This document shows, in pieces, positions 1-8,515 of a stretch of DNA of 64,000 nt; position 1 is the first letter of the stretch; each line of letters begins with the position of its first letter. The stretch is from assembly GCF_003426735.1 (NCBI RefSeq), contig NZ_QVON01000001.1, positions 558,001 to 622,000 of the forward strand, given 5' to 3'. The notes beneath the pieces are model-generated. The model was not told the DNA's origin, did no database searches, and saw nothing but the letters and a program-made list of their open reading frames with translations. This DNA comes from Arenibacter sp. P308M17. GTDB taxonomy: Bacteria > Bacteroidota > Bacteroidia > Flavobacteriales > Flavobacteriaceae. The translations under genes and the position numbers were made by a program.

Positions 1-139
1 GCGAGTTCCTGATATTGTCATAGAACCTATGGCCTTCCAAGAATTTGGTGAGTCCGGCATAGGCAAAAAGGATAATGAACAGCAAGCTGATGACCTCTAC
101 AATTGTCCTCCTATGTTTTTGAACCCATTTCATATCCAT
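1..139 (-). CDS. MauE/DoxX-like membrane protein, 3' end cut by window edge
   Basis: Only the first 46 codons are present. The start is the ATG at 139-137 (MDMKWVQKHRRTIVEVIS), followed by a hydrophobic helix and AGLTKFLEGHRFYDNIR. This pattern (short basic N-terminus, first transmembrane helix, then a YAGLTKF segment) is what Bacteroidota MauE/DoxX-type four-helix membrane proteins look like; these often sit with thiol-redox or methylamine-utilisation-like genes. The operator-like repeat at 203-222 lies about 65 bp upstream of this start, so the gene may share control with the next genes. Family assignment from a fragment is tentative. Confidence 0.6.
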   Translation of the reverse strand, partial: MDMKWVQKHRRTIVEVISLLFIILFAYAGLTKFLEGHRFYDNIRNS

Positions 140-202
140 TGTAGTTGTTTGATATTGAATGGTATAAAGGTAGGGAAGCCCACTGTTGCGTAGTGGATTA
201 AA

Positions 203-222
203 ACTATTCCCTAAGGGATTTT
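203..222. promoter_or_regulatory. Operator-like repeat, copy 1 (ACTATTCCCTAAGGGATTTT)
   Basis: The sequence contains the palindrome TCCCTAAGGGA and matches copies at 1722-1740 and 1743-1762. It lies between the PAS-AraC stop codon (239) and the MauE/DoxX-like start (139), that is, in the promoter position of the latter. A role as a binding site for the neighbouring AraC regulator is inference from position and repetition. Confidence 0.5.
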
Positions 223-238
223 TTAAGGGGTAAAAACC

Positions 239-1198
239 TTAGGAATTCTCCCTGAGCTGCCTAGGTGTATAACCATACCTTGCCCTGAATTCCTGTGTAA
301 AATGGGAAGCATTCCTAAAGCCGTTCATTTTGGCTATATTTTTAAACTGCTCGTTGGTATTCCTTATGGAAAGGTGTGCATTCTTAAGTCGTTCATTTTT
401 TAGGAACCGAAAGACCGTCATCCCGAAAAACTCCTTAAATCCGCGCTTTAATTTATATTCGTTGGTACCGAATTCCAGTGCCAATTTTTTTAGGGAGGTA
501 ATATCTTTTTCAGGATGGTGCCTTAGATGGTTCCCTATGTTCCTTATAATTTCTATATCGTCCATATTAAAAATGGATTTTATTTTTGGGGTGTCCTGTC
601 TATTTGATCCGAGGCGGTCTATCCTTGCCAAGATCTTTTGTTTAAGTTTGCCTTCCAATGTGGCCTTGTCCTTAATCAAGTTTGCCGTGATTATCATGAT
701 CTTTGCCGAAAGAAGGCCCTCATTAGGTAATAGCATCAATTTGCAGAACTCGGACATTACTAGTCCGTCACTGGTCATAAATTTCAATTTTAAGTTTTTT
801 TTCATTTTTCCATTGGTCAAAAGGTTCCGTATTTGGTCGGTCCAAATTGGCTGGGAATCCTTTTGGAGGATATATCCCATTGGTTTATGTATCAATTCTT
901 TTTTTCCATACCCCAATAATCGATCTACATCCTCGTTTATCAACACTATCTTGCCGTCCAGATCAAGAAAGAACACCATATTCACCAATTCCATATAGGA
1001 GGCATCAGTGTTGATAAACCCCTGGTGCAGAAATGAATCCTTTAATTCTTCGACTACAATGTTTACCAGTGCGGTCAGTGCTTCAAGCTCATCCGTTTCT
1101 TCGCTCCGTTCAATAATGGCAGTGAAATTGCCCATAGCGATCCTGATCAATAGGGTGAAAACCCTTTCGAGCCGTTCGGTATTTTCTTTTTGATCCAT
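239..1198 (-). CDS. PAS-domain AraC-family transcriptional regulator
   Basis: The 319-aa protein has a central PAS-like domain (about residues 65-170, with FFLDLDGKIVLINEDVDRLLGYGKKELI) and a C-terminal AraC double helix-turn-helix (about 215-318, including FKNIAKMNGFRNASHFTQEFRARYGYTPRQLR). It should be a cytoplasmic DNA-binding regulator that senses a small ligand or redox state through PAS; the ligand is unknown. It lies between a MauE/DoxX-like gene and a STAS-like/alpha-oxoamine synthase pair. The repeated ACTATTCCNTAAGGGATTTT sequence occurs on both sides of it, so a local regulon is likely. The first ATG is used as start. Confidence 0.88.
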   Translation of the reverse strand: MDQKENTERLERVFTLLIRIAMGNFTAIIERSEETDELEALTALVNIVVEELKDSFLHQGFINTDASYMELVNMVFFLDLDGKIVLINEDVDRLLGYGKKELIHKPMGYILQKDSQPIWTDQIRNLLTNGKMKKNLKLKFMTSDGLVMSEFCKLMLLPNEGLLSAKIMIITANLIKDKATLEGKLKQKILARIDRLGSNRQDTPKIKSIFNMDDIEIIRNIGNHLRHHPEKDITSLKKLALEFGTNEYKLKRGFKEFFGMTVFRFLKNERLKNAHLSIRNTNEQFKNIAKMNGFRNASHFTQEFRARYGYTPRQLRENS

Positions 1199-1251
1199 AA
1201 CGATAGTTTATAGGGGGAACCTATAATCTTGATCCGGTTAAGAGGGGAACT

Positions 1252-1641
1252 TTATTTCGGATTACATTGCCCGACCGAGGATAAAAATTCAATGCCCTCC
1301 AATTCATTGGCCACAACTTTTGTCCGCACTGAAGGCGAAGTGCTGAACAGATAGATATTGGCCAATAAGCGCGACAATGGATTGGCCGATATAAGGGCCA
1401 CGGAGGTGGCCAGATGGGACCCTTCCCTTGCCAGGTACCATCTGGCGGCCTTGTCCATATTTCTTATTCCCTTGGTATTGCACAAAATGGGGAAAGGCTT
1501 TCCCTGTTGCCATAATAATCGGTCGGCTACAATTTTAACGGCATCTTTTAAGTGGATGACCACATTTTCCTTATAGTCAAAATAGAGGATCCCGTCTTCT
1601 ATACGACAATGAAAAAATTCATTTTCCATACTATTATCCAT
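1252..1641 (-). CDS. Small STAS/SEC14-like domain protein of unknown role
   Basis: The protein is 129 aa when started at the ATG at 1641 (MDNSMENEFFHCRIEDG); an ATG at 1629 is also possible. The pattern EDGILYFDYKENVVIHLKDA...FPILCNTKGIRNMDKAARWYLA...VALISANPLSRLLANIY resembles the small STAS-like proteins (DUF7793 type, recalled from annotation practice) common in Flavobacteria. The reading frame stays open up to 1743, but that extra N-terminus is hydrophobic, A/T-rich and would run into the operator repeats, so the internal start is preferred. It is divergent from the alpha-oxoamine synthase fusion gene, with a shared control region. No catalytic residues are evident. Confidence 0.65.
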   Translation of the reverse strand: MDNSMENEFFHCRIEDGILYFDYKENVVIHLKDAVKIVADRLLWQQGKPFPILCNTKGIRNMDKAARWYLAREGSHLATSVALISANPLSRLLANIYLFSTSPSVRTKVVANELEGIEFLSSVGQCNPK

Positions 1642-1721
1642 AGTATTTTTAATTAAAAGGGGTTTTAAAATAAAAGAAATAAATTTAATTACACAAAGAA
1701 TTTCGATGTAAATACTTACAA

Positions 1722-1762
1722 CTGTTCTGTAAGGGATTATCACTATTCCATAAGGGATTTTA
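1722..1762. promoter_or_regulatory. Two tandem operator-like repeats in a divergent promoter region
   Basis: ACTGTTCTGTAAGGGATTA (1722-1740) and ACTATTCCATAAGGGATTTT (1743-1762) start 21 bp apart, two helical turns. A half-copy, ATTATTCCCTAA, lies at 1790-1801. They sit between the STAS-like gene (start 1641, minus) and the alpha-oxoamine synthase fusion (start 1880, plus). Their match to the copy at 203-222 suggests a common regulator, probably the PAS-AraC protein (inference). Confidence 0.55.
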
Positions 1763-1879
1763 TTTCATAGTAGATGGCAATTTATAAGATTATTCCCTAA
1801 ATTTTTATCCAGTTTATGTTGTCCACAATGGGAAACACTATTTTATTTTATAAAATACAATCCCTAAAACCAAACCATT

Positions 1880-4303
1880 ATGGCAAAGATTGCGCCCAAC
1901 AATTTCCTCGATACCGTGCACGAAGTATTTACCGATGCCACCCGTCAGGGGGTACTCCATCTCTATGCCGAGGGGGACTCGTTTACCGGCAGGCGAATCC
2001 GGATCAATAAAAGGGACCTGTTCCATTTCGGTACCACGGGCTATCTGGGCCTGGAACAGGACGAAAGACTCAAACGGGCTGCCGTGGAGGCCATCCAAAA
2101 GTACGGGACCCAATTCCCCCTGTCCAAGACCTATGTCTCCCATCCGCTGTACCGAGGACTGGAGGAACGTGTATCCCGGATGTACGGGCAGCCGGTGATC
2201 ATCACCAAGAACAGCACCCTGGGCCATATAGGGGTTATCCCTAGCGCGGTATCGGACCGGGATGCCATAATCCTGGACCACCAGGTACACTGGAGCGTGC
2301 AGAGTGCCGCAAGGATGCTGAAGACCCGTAGCGTACCCATCGATATGATCCGGCACAACGACCTGGAAATGCTGGAGGACAAGATCAGGAAACTCTCCTC
2401 CCGGCACAAGCGCATATGGTATATGGCGGACGGAGTCTTTTCCATGTACGGGGACGTTTCGCCAGTTGCAGGGATTATGGCCCTCTGCAATAAATATCCC
2501 CAGCTCTACCTTTATTTCGATGATGTACACGGGATGAGCTGGATCGGGGAGAACGGTACCGGGTATGTTATGGACCAATTAAAGGAACTTCCGGAGAACG
2601 TCCTTTTGTTCGGTACCCTGAGCAAGACCTTTGGGGCCAGTGGTTCCGTTCTGGTCTGTTCCAATAGGAGGATGTACGAAAAAATTAAGACCTTTGGTGG
2701 GCCACTTACCTTTTCCGCCCAATTGGAGCCGGCATCGGTGGGGGCGGCGATCGCCTCGGCGGACATCCATCTTGGCCCGGAAATATATGTATTGCAATCC
2801 AATCTGTTGGACCGTATCGAGTACTTTAATAAGCTCCTGGCCCGGACGGACCTGCCCTTGGTGGAACGTAACGGTTCCCCGGTCTTTTATATCGGGACGG
2901 GGATGCCGGTCACAGGCTACAATTTTGTGAACCGCCTGATGGGTGAGGGATATTTTGTGAACCTCGGTATATTCCCGGCGGTCCCCGTGAAAAATACCGG
3001 GGTGCGGATCACTATTTCCTGCCATAACGAAAAAGCGGAGATCAAAAGCCTGGTGGAAGCCATGCAACACCATTACTCCAAAGCTCTGGAAGCTACCGGG
3101 ACAACGAGCAACAAGGTACGACAGGCCTTTAAACTCCCTGTTCAAGGGGCAGGGGAGAAAGTGCTCCCCGCCGAAGGCCTTACGGTACACCATTGGGAGA
3201 CCATTTCCGAGGTTCCTGGGAGGGAATGGGATTCCCTCCTAGGGGCCAATGGTGCCTTCGACCGGGCAGGAATGGAATTTTTGGAGGCCGTTTTTTCCGG
3301 GAACGAAAAAAAGGAGGAGAATTGGGGCTTTCACTATTTCATTATCAGGGACCTAATGGACAGGCCCGTTCTGGCCACCTTTTTTACCTATGCCCTTTGG
3401 AAGGAGGATATGCTGGCTCCGGAAGCGGTCTCCAAAAAAATGGAGGAGGCCCGTTTACATAGGCCCTACCATATGACCACTTATGTCCTGGGCATGGGGT
3501 CCCTGTTCACCGAAGGGAACCACCTGTTTCTGGACCGGTCCCATTCTCAATGGCAAGGTGCGCTGCGGCAACTGCTCCGGGAACTGGAAGGACTGGAGCA
3601 ACGGCTAGTGCCGGGGATGATCGTCCTAAGGGATTTTGAAAGGGACGAAAAACTAGAGGAATTTTTCCACAACCATGGATTCGTACAGGTGGCCATGCCC
3701 GATTCGGGCCGGATAGGGAACCTGATCTGGGGAGATGAAAGGAGTTATGTTTCCCGGCTCTCTGCCCGTTCCCGATCGCATTTCAGGAAGGATATCGAAC
3801 CCTTCCAACTACACTTCCACGTCCAGGTCCTAAATAAATTGGACAAATATCGAGCGGAACGGTTCTTCGAACTTTACGATGAAGTAAGAAGTTACAATTT
3901 GGGCCTCAACACCTTTCCATTTCCCAAAAAGATAGTCGCCCATATGTCCGACCACCCCGGTTGGGAATTCATTGTCCTTACCTTAAAGGGCGAGCATACC
4001 GATGATGGGAAAGATCTGATTGTGGGGGCCATGTTCTGCTATAGCAACAGGGGCAAGGGGTATGTGCCCGCATTTGTGGGGATGGATTACAGGTATGCCC
4101 ACGGGCACCAGGTATATAGGCAGCTGTTGTACCAGACCGTGAAACGGGCCGGGGAACTGGGCAGCATCAGTATAGAGTTCGGCCTAACGGCCGCTTTCGA
4201 GAAAAAAAAGATCGGTGCCGAAATCACGCCAAAGCTCGCCTATATCCAGGCCAGGGACAACTATTCCATGGAACTGCTCGGCATGATGGAAGGGGGCGGC
4301 TAA
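1880..4303 (+). CDS. Alpha-oxoamine synthase fused to FemAB/CelD-like acyltransferase
   Basis: The 807-aa two-part protein begins with a PLP-dependent alpha-oxoamine synthase fold (about 1-405; family of BioF, serine palmitoyltransferase, CqsA). LFGTLSKTFGASGS places the PLP lysine at K249, and FDDVHGMSWIG gives the ring-binding D214 and H217. The second part (about 430-800) looks like a FemAB/CelD-BcsL GNAT-type acyltransferase (SYVSRLSARSRSHFRKDIEPF, then a second half with GAMFCYSNRGKGYVPAFVGMDYRYAHGHQVYRQLL). The synthase half would condense an amino acid with an acyl-thioester; the second half could acylate the resulting amine, giving an N-acyl amino-ketone or sphingoid/sulfonolipid-like product (inference). 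It is more G+C-rich than its neighbours. Confidence 0.85.
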   Translation: MAKIAPNNFLDTVHEVFTDATRQGVLHLYAEGDSFTGRRIRINKRDLFHFGTTGYLGLEQDERLKRAAVEAIQKYGTQFPLSKTYVSHPLYRGLEERVSRMYGQPVIITKNSTLGHIGVIPSAVSDRDAIILDHQVHWSVQSAARMLKTRSVPIDMIRHNDLEMLEDKIRKLSSRHKRIWYMADGVFSMYGDVSPVAGIMALCNKYPQLYLYFDDVHGMSWIGENGTGYVMDQLKELPENVLLFGTLSKTFGASGSVLVCSNRRMYEKIKTFGGPLTFSAQLEPASVGAAIASADIHLGPEIYVLQSNLLDRIEYFNKLLARTDLPLVERNGSPVFYIGTGMPVTGYNFVNRLMGEGYFVNLGIFPAVPVKNTGVRITISCHNEKAEIKSLVEAMQHHYSKALEATGTTSNKVRQAFKLPVQGAGEKVLPAEGLTVHHWETISEVPGREWDSLLGANGAFDRAGMEFLEAVFSGNEKKEENWGFHYFIIRDLMDRPVLATFFTYALWKEDMLAPEAVSKKMEEARLHRPYHMTTYVLGMGSLFTEGNHLFLDRSHSQWQGALRQLLRELEGLEQRLVPGMIVLRDFERDEKLEEFFHNHGFVQVAMPDSGRIGNLIWGDERSYVSRLSARSRSHFRKDIEPFQLHFHVQVLNKLDKYRAERFFELYDEVRSYNLGLNTFPFPKKIVAHMSDHPGWEFIVLTLKGEHTDDGKDLIVGAMFCYSNRGKGYVPAFVGMDYRYAHGHQVYRQLLYQTVKRAGELGSISIEFGLTAAFEKKKIGAEITPKLAYIQARDNYSMELLGMMEGGG

Positions 4304-4389
4304 CCTGCTCCGCCTTAAGGTCCCCAAGCCTGATTTTCCTACTTGCCCGCTATGGATGTGAAACGAAACAACTGCGGGATGGAAATAAA

Positions 4390-4483
4390 TTTGAAAAGTT
4401 CCCATGTATTGTCCATTAAGATTTCTTTGGACATCATCATTATCACAACCGAACATTGTAAAAATTCCAATTAATAAAATCAT
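4390..4483 (-). pseudogene. 5' remnant of a lipoprotein gene
   Basis: Reading leftward from the ATG at 4483 gives MILLIGIFTMFGCDNDD followed by VQRNLNGQYMGTFQ, a convincing lipoprotein signal peptide with lipobox (FTMFGC), an acidic Bacteroidota-type tail after the cysteine, and the start of a small exported domain. The frame then continues into the antisense of the 3' end of the fusion gene, where it no longer looks like protein. I read this as a gene whose 3' part was lost. Between 4304 and 4646 I see nothing else. Confidence 0.4.
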
Positions 4484-4646
4484 GAAATTTATTCTTATTT
4501 TTTCTTTTTCAGTAAGATGAAAACCCTATTAAAAGGTTACGGAAAAATGTACTACAACGGCCTCGGCACCGAGTAGTAAGGGGTTGCATACACTTGTATT
4601 TTGGCCTCTAAATTAGGTTGGTATATTGGATTTTCAATACAGGATC

Positions 4647-6299
4647 CTAATACGTATTTACCTTTACGTCCTTGAACATAAACGGATTTCTGCTGATGAT
4701 CAGGTTCTTTCCACTTGCTGTGGTCACATTCTTAAGGATTATTTCATTGGTTCTGATATAGGGAAATTCTTCTATATAAGTATCGTCAGTCATTTCTTCA
4801 TTAAAATCTTTAAATATGGCCGGCCCTTTATAATCTTCAGGGTGATGGGTGTCATCTATATGAAGGTTTTCTATGGTAATCGTTTCTGGCATATAACAGG
4901 TGTAGCCAAAATTATGCTGCCCAGAGTAGGCGCCTCCAATTATATTGGCACTGCTAGTTTTGCCCCCTTCGGGCACAAAAATACAATTGCGGATCACTAT
5001 TTCTCCCTGCCAGGAACTACCATAATCCCCTCGCAAATTGATCAAGGTTTTGCCCCGGATAGTGCTGTTCTCAACGGTCAGGACACCACTGCCAATGGCA
5101 TTGATTCCCATATGGCCAAGGGTAGAGTTTAGGATCGTGGCATTCGCAACCCCCTTATGGGCATCGAAGCGTGAAAAAGTACAATGGTCATAGATTAGGT
5201 TCTTGGAATAGTTGGAACTCATTACCCCCCAATAGGTACTGTCGTTAATATCATTGGTCTGCCTGCAGTTCTCAAGGGTTACGTTCAGCGCACGGTTTAC
5301 CAAAAGGTCATAAGACCCCATGGAGACCGGCTTCCCGGCCGAGCCAATAGTGCGGTAAGTCTTACGTCCGGTAAGGAGGGTATTCTTCACCCTTACATAG
5401 GCGCAATCACGGATGTTGATAAAGCCGCCATAGGGCGCACCATGATCCCCTTCCCCTATAACGTGATGCTCCAGCCCATCCACCACCACATTGGAACGGG
5501 TAATGGCAATGTTCCTGCTATAATAATTGTACTTGGATTCGGCCTTATTGGCAATGGTGGTAAACCGGCCTCCTGATATATAAAGCGTTGTGGTGTCCAA
5601 AGGTATGGCGGTCATATCGGTAATCTGGTCGAAATCCCAAATTATAGGAGCGTCCAAATCCACATTTCCGTTTTTATCAACGACAAAGATATCGGTCTGC
5701 TGGGACCCATTGTCTTGGTTCAACCCATAGCGGATATAGTGCTTTACGTTGGAATTGACGACCGAAATAAGACAGGATCGGGGCAAGCTAAGGTCTATTT
5801 TCTCTTGGTTCCTCTTTAGGGAAGTTATGCCATTCACTTTAAAGGGCCGCTGTTGGGAAGCCACCAAAAAAACAGAAGCCCTGTGGTTTTGGACTTCCGT
5901 GTCATCAATGATAAATGCTGCCGTACCGAAATCGGTATCGGTTCGTATTTCCGCTGTGCGCTCCTTTCCTCCAATGTAATAGGTGAAGCCCTCGTCGGCC
6001 TTCACCCTTAGGGCGTGTAGATTGGCGAAGGCGTGGGTGGCGGCAATGGCGTCCATATCATCTGTTTTGCCATCACCTACGGCACCGAAATTACTATAGC
6101 TTACCCCTCCCATGGCTTTAAAGTAGAGGACATCCTTTGGGGAGACATTTACATGCAATTTCCCATTTTTATCTGCTTTTACTTGGGTTTTTTTCTTTTT
6201 GGAGGTGATCATTATATTGTCCAAGTGGTTTTCTAGCTGTCCATGTGCCAAAAACAAACACGAAAAGAAGAAGATTATTAAAAGGGAATATTTTATCAT
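4647..6299 (-). CDS. Secreted right-handed beta-helix (pectate-lyase-like) protein
   Basis: The 550-aa protein starts with a signal peptide (MIKYSLLIIFFFSCLFLAHG). After about 65 residues it shows SNFGAVGDGKTDDMDAI, the signature that opens pectate-lyase-3/glycosyl-hydrolase-28-type parallel beta-helices. The rest is rich in short N-x-x-I/V coils (ILNSTLGHMGINAIGSGVLTVENSTIRG, IVIRNCIF, ITIENLHI). A polysaccharide lyase or hydrolase acting in the periplasm or outside the cell is likely, but no catalytic residues can be assigned by eye. It stands alone, flanked on both sides by gene remnants, and is not part of a visible polysaccharide-utilisation operon. Confidence 0.75.
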   Translation of the reverse strand: MIKYSLLIIFFFSCLFLAHGQLENHLDNIMITSKKKKTQVKADKNGKLHVNVSPKDVLYFKAMGGVSYSNFGAVGDGKTDDMDAIAATHAFANLHALRVKADEGFTYYIGGKERTAEIRTDTDFGTAAFIIDDTEVQNHRASVFLVASQQRPFKVNGITSLKRNQEKIDLSLPRSCLISVVNSNVKHYIRYGLNQDNGSQQTDIFVVDKNGNVDLDAPIIWDFDQITDMTAIPLDTTTLYISGGRFTTIANKAESKYNYYSRNIAITRSNVVVDGLEHHVIGEGDHGAPYGGFINIRDCAYVRVKNTLLTGRKTYRTIGSAGKPVSMGSYDLLVNRALNVTLENCRQTNDINDSTYWGVMSSNYSKNLIYDHCTFSRFDAHKGVANATILNSTLGHMGINAIGSGVLTVENSTIRGKTLINLRGDYGSSWQGEIVIRNCIFVPEGGKTSSANIIGGAYSGQHNFGYTCYMPETITIENLHIDDTHHPEDYKGPAIFKDFNEEMTDDTYIEEFPYIRTNEIILKNVTTASGKNLIISRNPFMFKDVKVNTY

Positions 6300-6404
6300 G
6301 GACGTATGCTTTGGGCCGGTAATTTGAGAAAAAATCTTGCGTACTTGATAAATATATAAAAACTTGGCATGAAAAGCTACCCACTTTCTTACATCTATTC
6401 CAGC

Positions 6405-6560
6405 TTATTCCCGAAAAATCATTACCGCAACACGATCAATTTCCAATCCTGCCCGCCTGCATGATAGGTTGAATCCCACTGCATAATGGGCCTCCAAGGA
6501 ACGATGGTTGGTGGCGTCTACCTCGGTGATGATGCTGCAACTCGGTCGTTGTAGTGCAGC
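6405..6560 (-). pseudogene. C-terminal remnant of a GNAT acetyltransferase
   Basis: On the minus strand this stretch reads RPSCSIITEVDATNHRSLEA, then HYAVGF, and ends in a stop at 6405. The pattern (E-x-D-x-x-N-x-x-S-x-x-A-H-x-x-x-GF) is the alpha4/beta6 region of GNAT N-acetyltransferases. There is no start codon or N-terminal domain; upstream it runs to within 20 bp of the M61 peptidase stop. It looks like the tail of a decayed gene. The rest of 6300-6579 shows nothing I can assign. Confidence 0.45.
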
Positions 6561-6579
6561 GGGGGAATTTTATTTCCAT

Positions 6580-8388
6580 TTAATCCAGTTTTAACCAATC
6601 CTTTCTATTTTTCAACAGCTGTTTGTTTGGTTTGGTACCATCCTTTTCAACTAAATGTATGCCATAAGCAGGGTTCCCTGCTAAAACTACGGTGGTAGAT
6701 TTGGGAATGCCATAACGGGTATAGGCTACTTTTAGCGTGTCCCCTACCTTAAACTGGTCTATAATGTTGTTAAAAGGCTGTGCCGCTGTCAACGGAACCT
6801 TGTTGATAGCGGTAATAACATCGCCGGAGTCCAGCCCGGCCTTATATGCCGGACTACCTATTGTGGTATTCCGTTGTATAATGCCTGCCCCAAATTGGTT
6901 GACGGTTACATTTGCCCCAAAATAAGGCTTGTCCAAAGCTTGTTTTAAAACCACCCCAACTGTGGCGAACAATGGTCCATAATCCGGCATTTCACTTTTG
7001 TAGATGTAATGGTCAAAGAAATGATTTCCAAATTCCTTACCGGCGTATTGCACCAAGGTTTGTCGTAGGTCCTGCAGGGTATAGGGCGCTTCTTTTTTGC
7101 CATAGATCTGCCATACCAATTTCATATAACCGTCCAGGTTAAGTCCGTTTTTTCGCAATGAAAGGTCTAGTGCCAACCCCAGAACACTGCCATAGGAATA
7201 GTAGGAGATAAAGGTGTTTTCCCTATTTACCGGATCTACCGAAGTGGCGGCATCCACAAAGGGGGCCTGATAGCTCATTTCTATAGGGTTGAAGAATTGC
7301 CTGGCCGGAGAGTTCCATACATAGTTGAAAGTGCCCGTAAGTTCTTCTATATATTCCTCCGGGGTGATGATGCCGGCCCGGCACAGTATAAAATTGGTGT
7401 AATAGCTGGTAAACCCTTCTGCAAACCAAAGTTCCCCGCTCATATTGGCCTCGGCAAAATTGAAGGGTTCCAGGGCCTTGGGGCGGATGCGTTCTACGTT
7501 CCAGCAATGAAAAAATTCATGGGCAACGGTACCTATATTGTTCTTCATTCCCCCTTCGGCCAGGCCTTCCCTATCGGTAAGAATGGTAGAATTTCTATGT
7601 TCCATTCCGTCGCCGGAGGCATTGGGAATATAACAGGCCAGAAAGGTATAGGTGCCATAATCGAAGTTGGGCAGTTCACCAAAGACCTCCTTTTCGGCCA
7701 GGACCACCTGTTTCACCTGTTCAAAATAGGTGTCCAGCTCCGCTTCCGTGCCGTTGTGGTGCAGCACAAATTGTATGGTTTGGGGCGTACCATGGTTATC
7801 TACCACAAATTGGCGAATGTCGTAATCGCTGATTTCGGTGGGACTGTCCATAAAATACTGTAAGTTGGGTGCCGTATAGATATTGCCCGTAACTTTGGGC
7901 ATTTGGGTGGCCACTTTCCAGTTTAAGTCTTGCCGAACCTTGAAATCCACTTCTATTTTACGATCGTCCAAATGGCTCGCGTATATAAAGGTGGCAGGGA
8001 TGTTGAGATGCGCATGGGTCTCATCAATTTGGGCATAGGTACCATCCCCCCGATCGGCAAAAAGGGTATAGCTTATGTTCACTTCCCCGTCATGACCGTT
8101 AATATCCCATTGGTACGGATTGGGCCTGGAAATCTCCAAGGACTTTCCCTGACTGTCCGTAGCTTTGAAATTATACACATTTTTTGCAAACTCGTGCAGG
8201 GCGTATCGGCCAGGGGAGGAGCGACCCATGCGGACGGAAAGCAGACCGGGTTCCAGTTCAGGAAAGGAGGCCGTAATTTCCGCTTCGTGATGTTCGGCAT
8301 TGGCAAAAGAAATGCTATAACGGTTGGTTTGGCCCTGCAGGTTTAAGCAAAGGGCAAGGAATAAAAGGCTAAAGAATCTACAGTTCAT
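6580..8388 (-). CDS. Secreted M61 (glycyl aminopeptidase family) metallopeptidase with PDZ domain
   Basis: The frame opens at 8460, but the ATG at 8388 gives a clean signal peptide (MNCRFFSLLFLALCLNLQG), so a 602-aa product is preferred. An N-terminal beta-sandwich is followed by the zinc site VAHEFFHCWNVERIRPKAL (HExxH) and a downstream LWFAEGFTSYY glutamate helix, then a C-terminal PDZ domain (FGAGIIQRNTTIGSPAYKAGLDSGDVI). Family M61 cleaves N-terminal Gly or Ala. The protein is probably periplasmic. It is divergent from bioF with a 127-bp gap containing several GTTTCC/GGAAAC repeats. Confidence 0.9.
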   Translation of the reverse strand: MNCRFFSLLFLALCLNLQGQTNRYSISFANAEHHEAEITASFPELEPGLLSVRMGRSSPGRYALHEFAKNVYNFKATDSQGKSLEISRPNPYQWDINGHDGEVNISYTLFADRGDGTYAQIDETHAHLNIPATFIYASHLDDRKIEVDFKVRQDLNWKVATQMPKVTGNIYTAPNLQYFMDSPTEISDYDIRQFVVDNHGTPQTIQFVLHHNGTEAELDTYFEQVKQVVLAEKEVFGELPNFDYGTYTFLACYIPNASGDGMEHRNSTILTDREGLAEGGMKNNIGTVAHEFFHCWNVERIRPKALEPFNFAEANMSGELWFAEGFTSYYTNFILCRAGIITPEEYIEELTGTFNYVWNSPARQFFNPIEMSYQAPFVDAATSVDPVNRENTFISYYSYGSVLGLALDLSLRKNGLNLDGYMKLVWQIYGKKEAPYTLQDLRQTLVQYAGKEFGNHFFDHYIYKSEMPDYGPLFATVGVVLKQALDKPYFGANVTVNQFGAGIIQRNTTIGSPAYKAGLDSGDVITAINKVPLTAAQPFNNIIDQFKVGDTLKVAYTRYGIPKSTTVVLAGNPAYGIHLVEKDGTKPNKQLLKNRKDWLKLD

Positions 8389-8408
8389 AGGTGTTTCCCT
8401 CAATACTA

Positions 8409-8445
8409 ATGGTTTGCGTGGAAACCATATTATGGGTGTTTCCAC
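8409..8445. promoter_or_regulatory. Inverted repeats in the M61-bioF divergent region
   Basis: ATGGTTT (8409-8415) pairs with AAACCAT (8422-8428), and GTGGAAAC (8418-8425) pairs with GTTTCCAC (8438-8445). GGTGTTTCC also recurs at 8390-8398. The cluster lies between two divergent genes and could be an operator for the biotin operon (BirA-type control is known in many bacteria), but I cannot match it to a known motif. Confidence 0.3.
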
Positions 8446-8503
8446 GGTATAATTTTTCAATGTCTTTGTAGAAACGAATATACTATATAAATACAGGATA
8501 TGC

Positions 8504-8511
8504 TACATTTG
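8504..8511 (+). promoter_or_regulatory. Bacteroidota -7 element TACATTTG before bioF
   Basis: TACATTTG fits the TANNTTTG consensus of Bacteroidota primary-sigma promoters. Its last base is only 4 nt from the bioF ATG (8516), so the transcript would have almost no leader. No good -33 TTTG is found at 19-21 bp upstream, which weakens the call. Confidence 0.35.
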
Positions 8512-8515
8512 CCAT

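Noticed and set aside
1642..1743. Longer N-terminus of the STAS-like protein
   Set aside because: It would be hydrophobic, A/T-rich and would overlap the operator-like repeats; the ATG at 1641 gives a normal family start.
4304..4646. Complete lipoprotein gene on the minus strand
   Set aside because: Only the first 30-odd residues look like protein; beyond that the frame is antisense of the oxoamine-synthase fusion gene.
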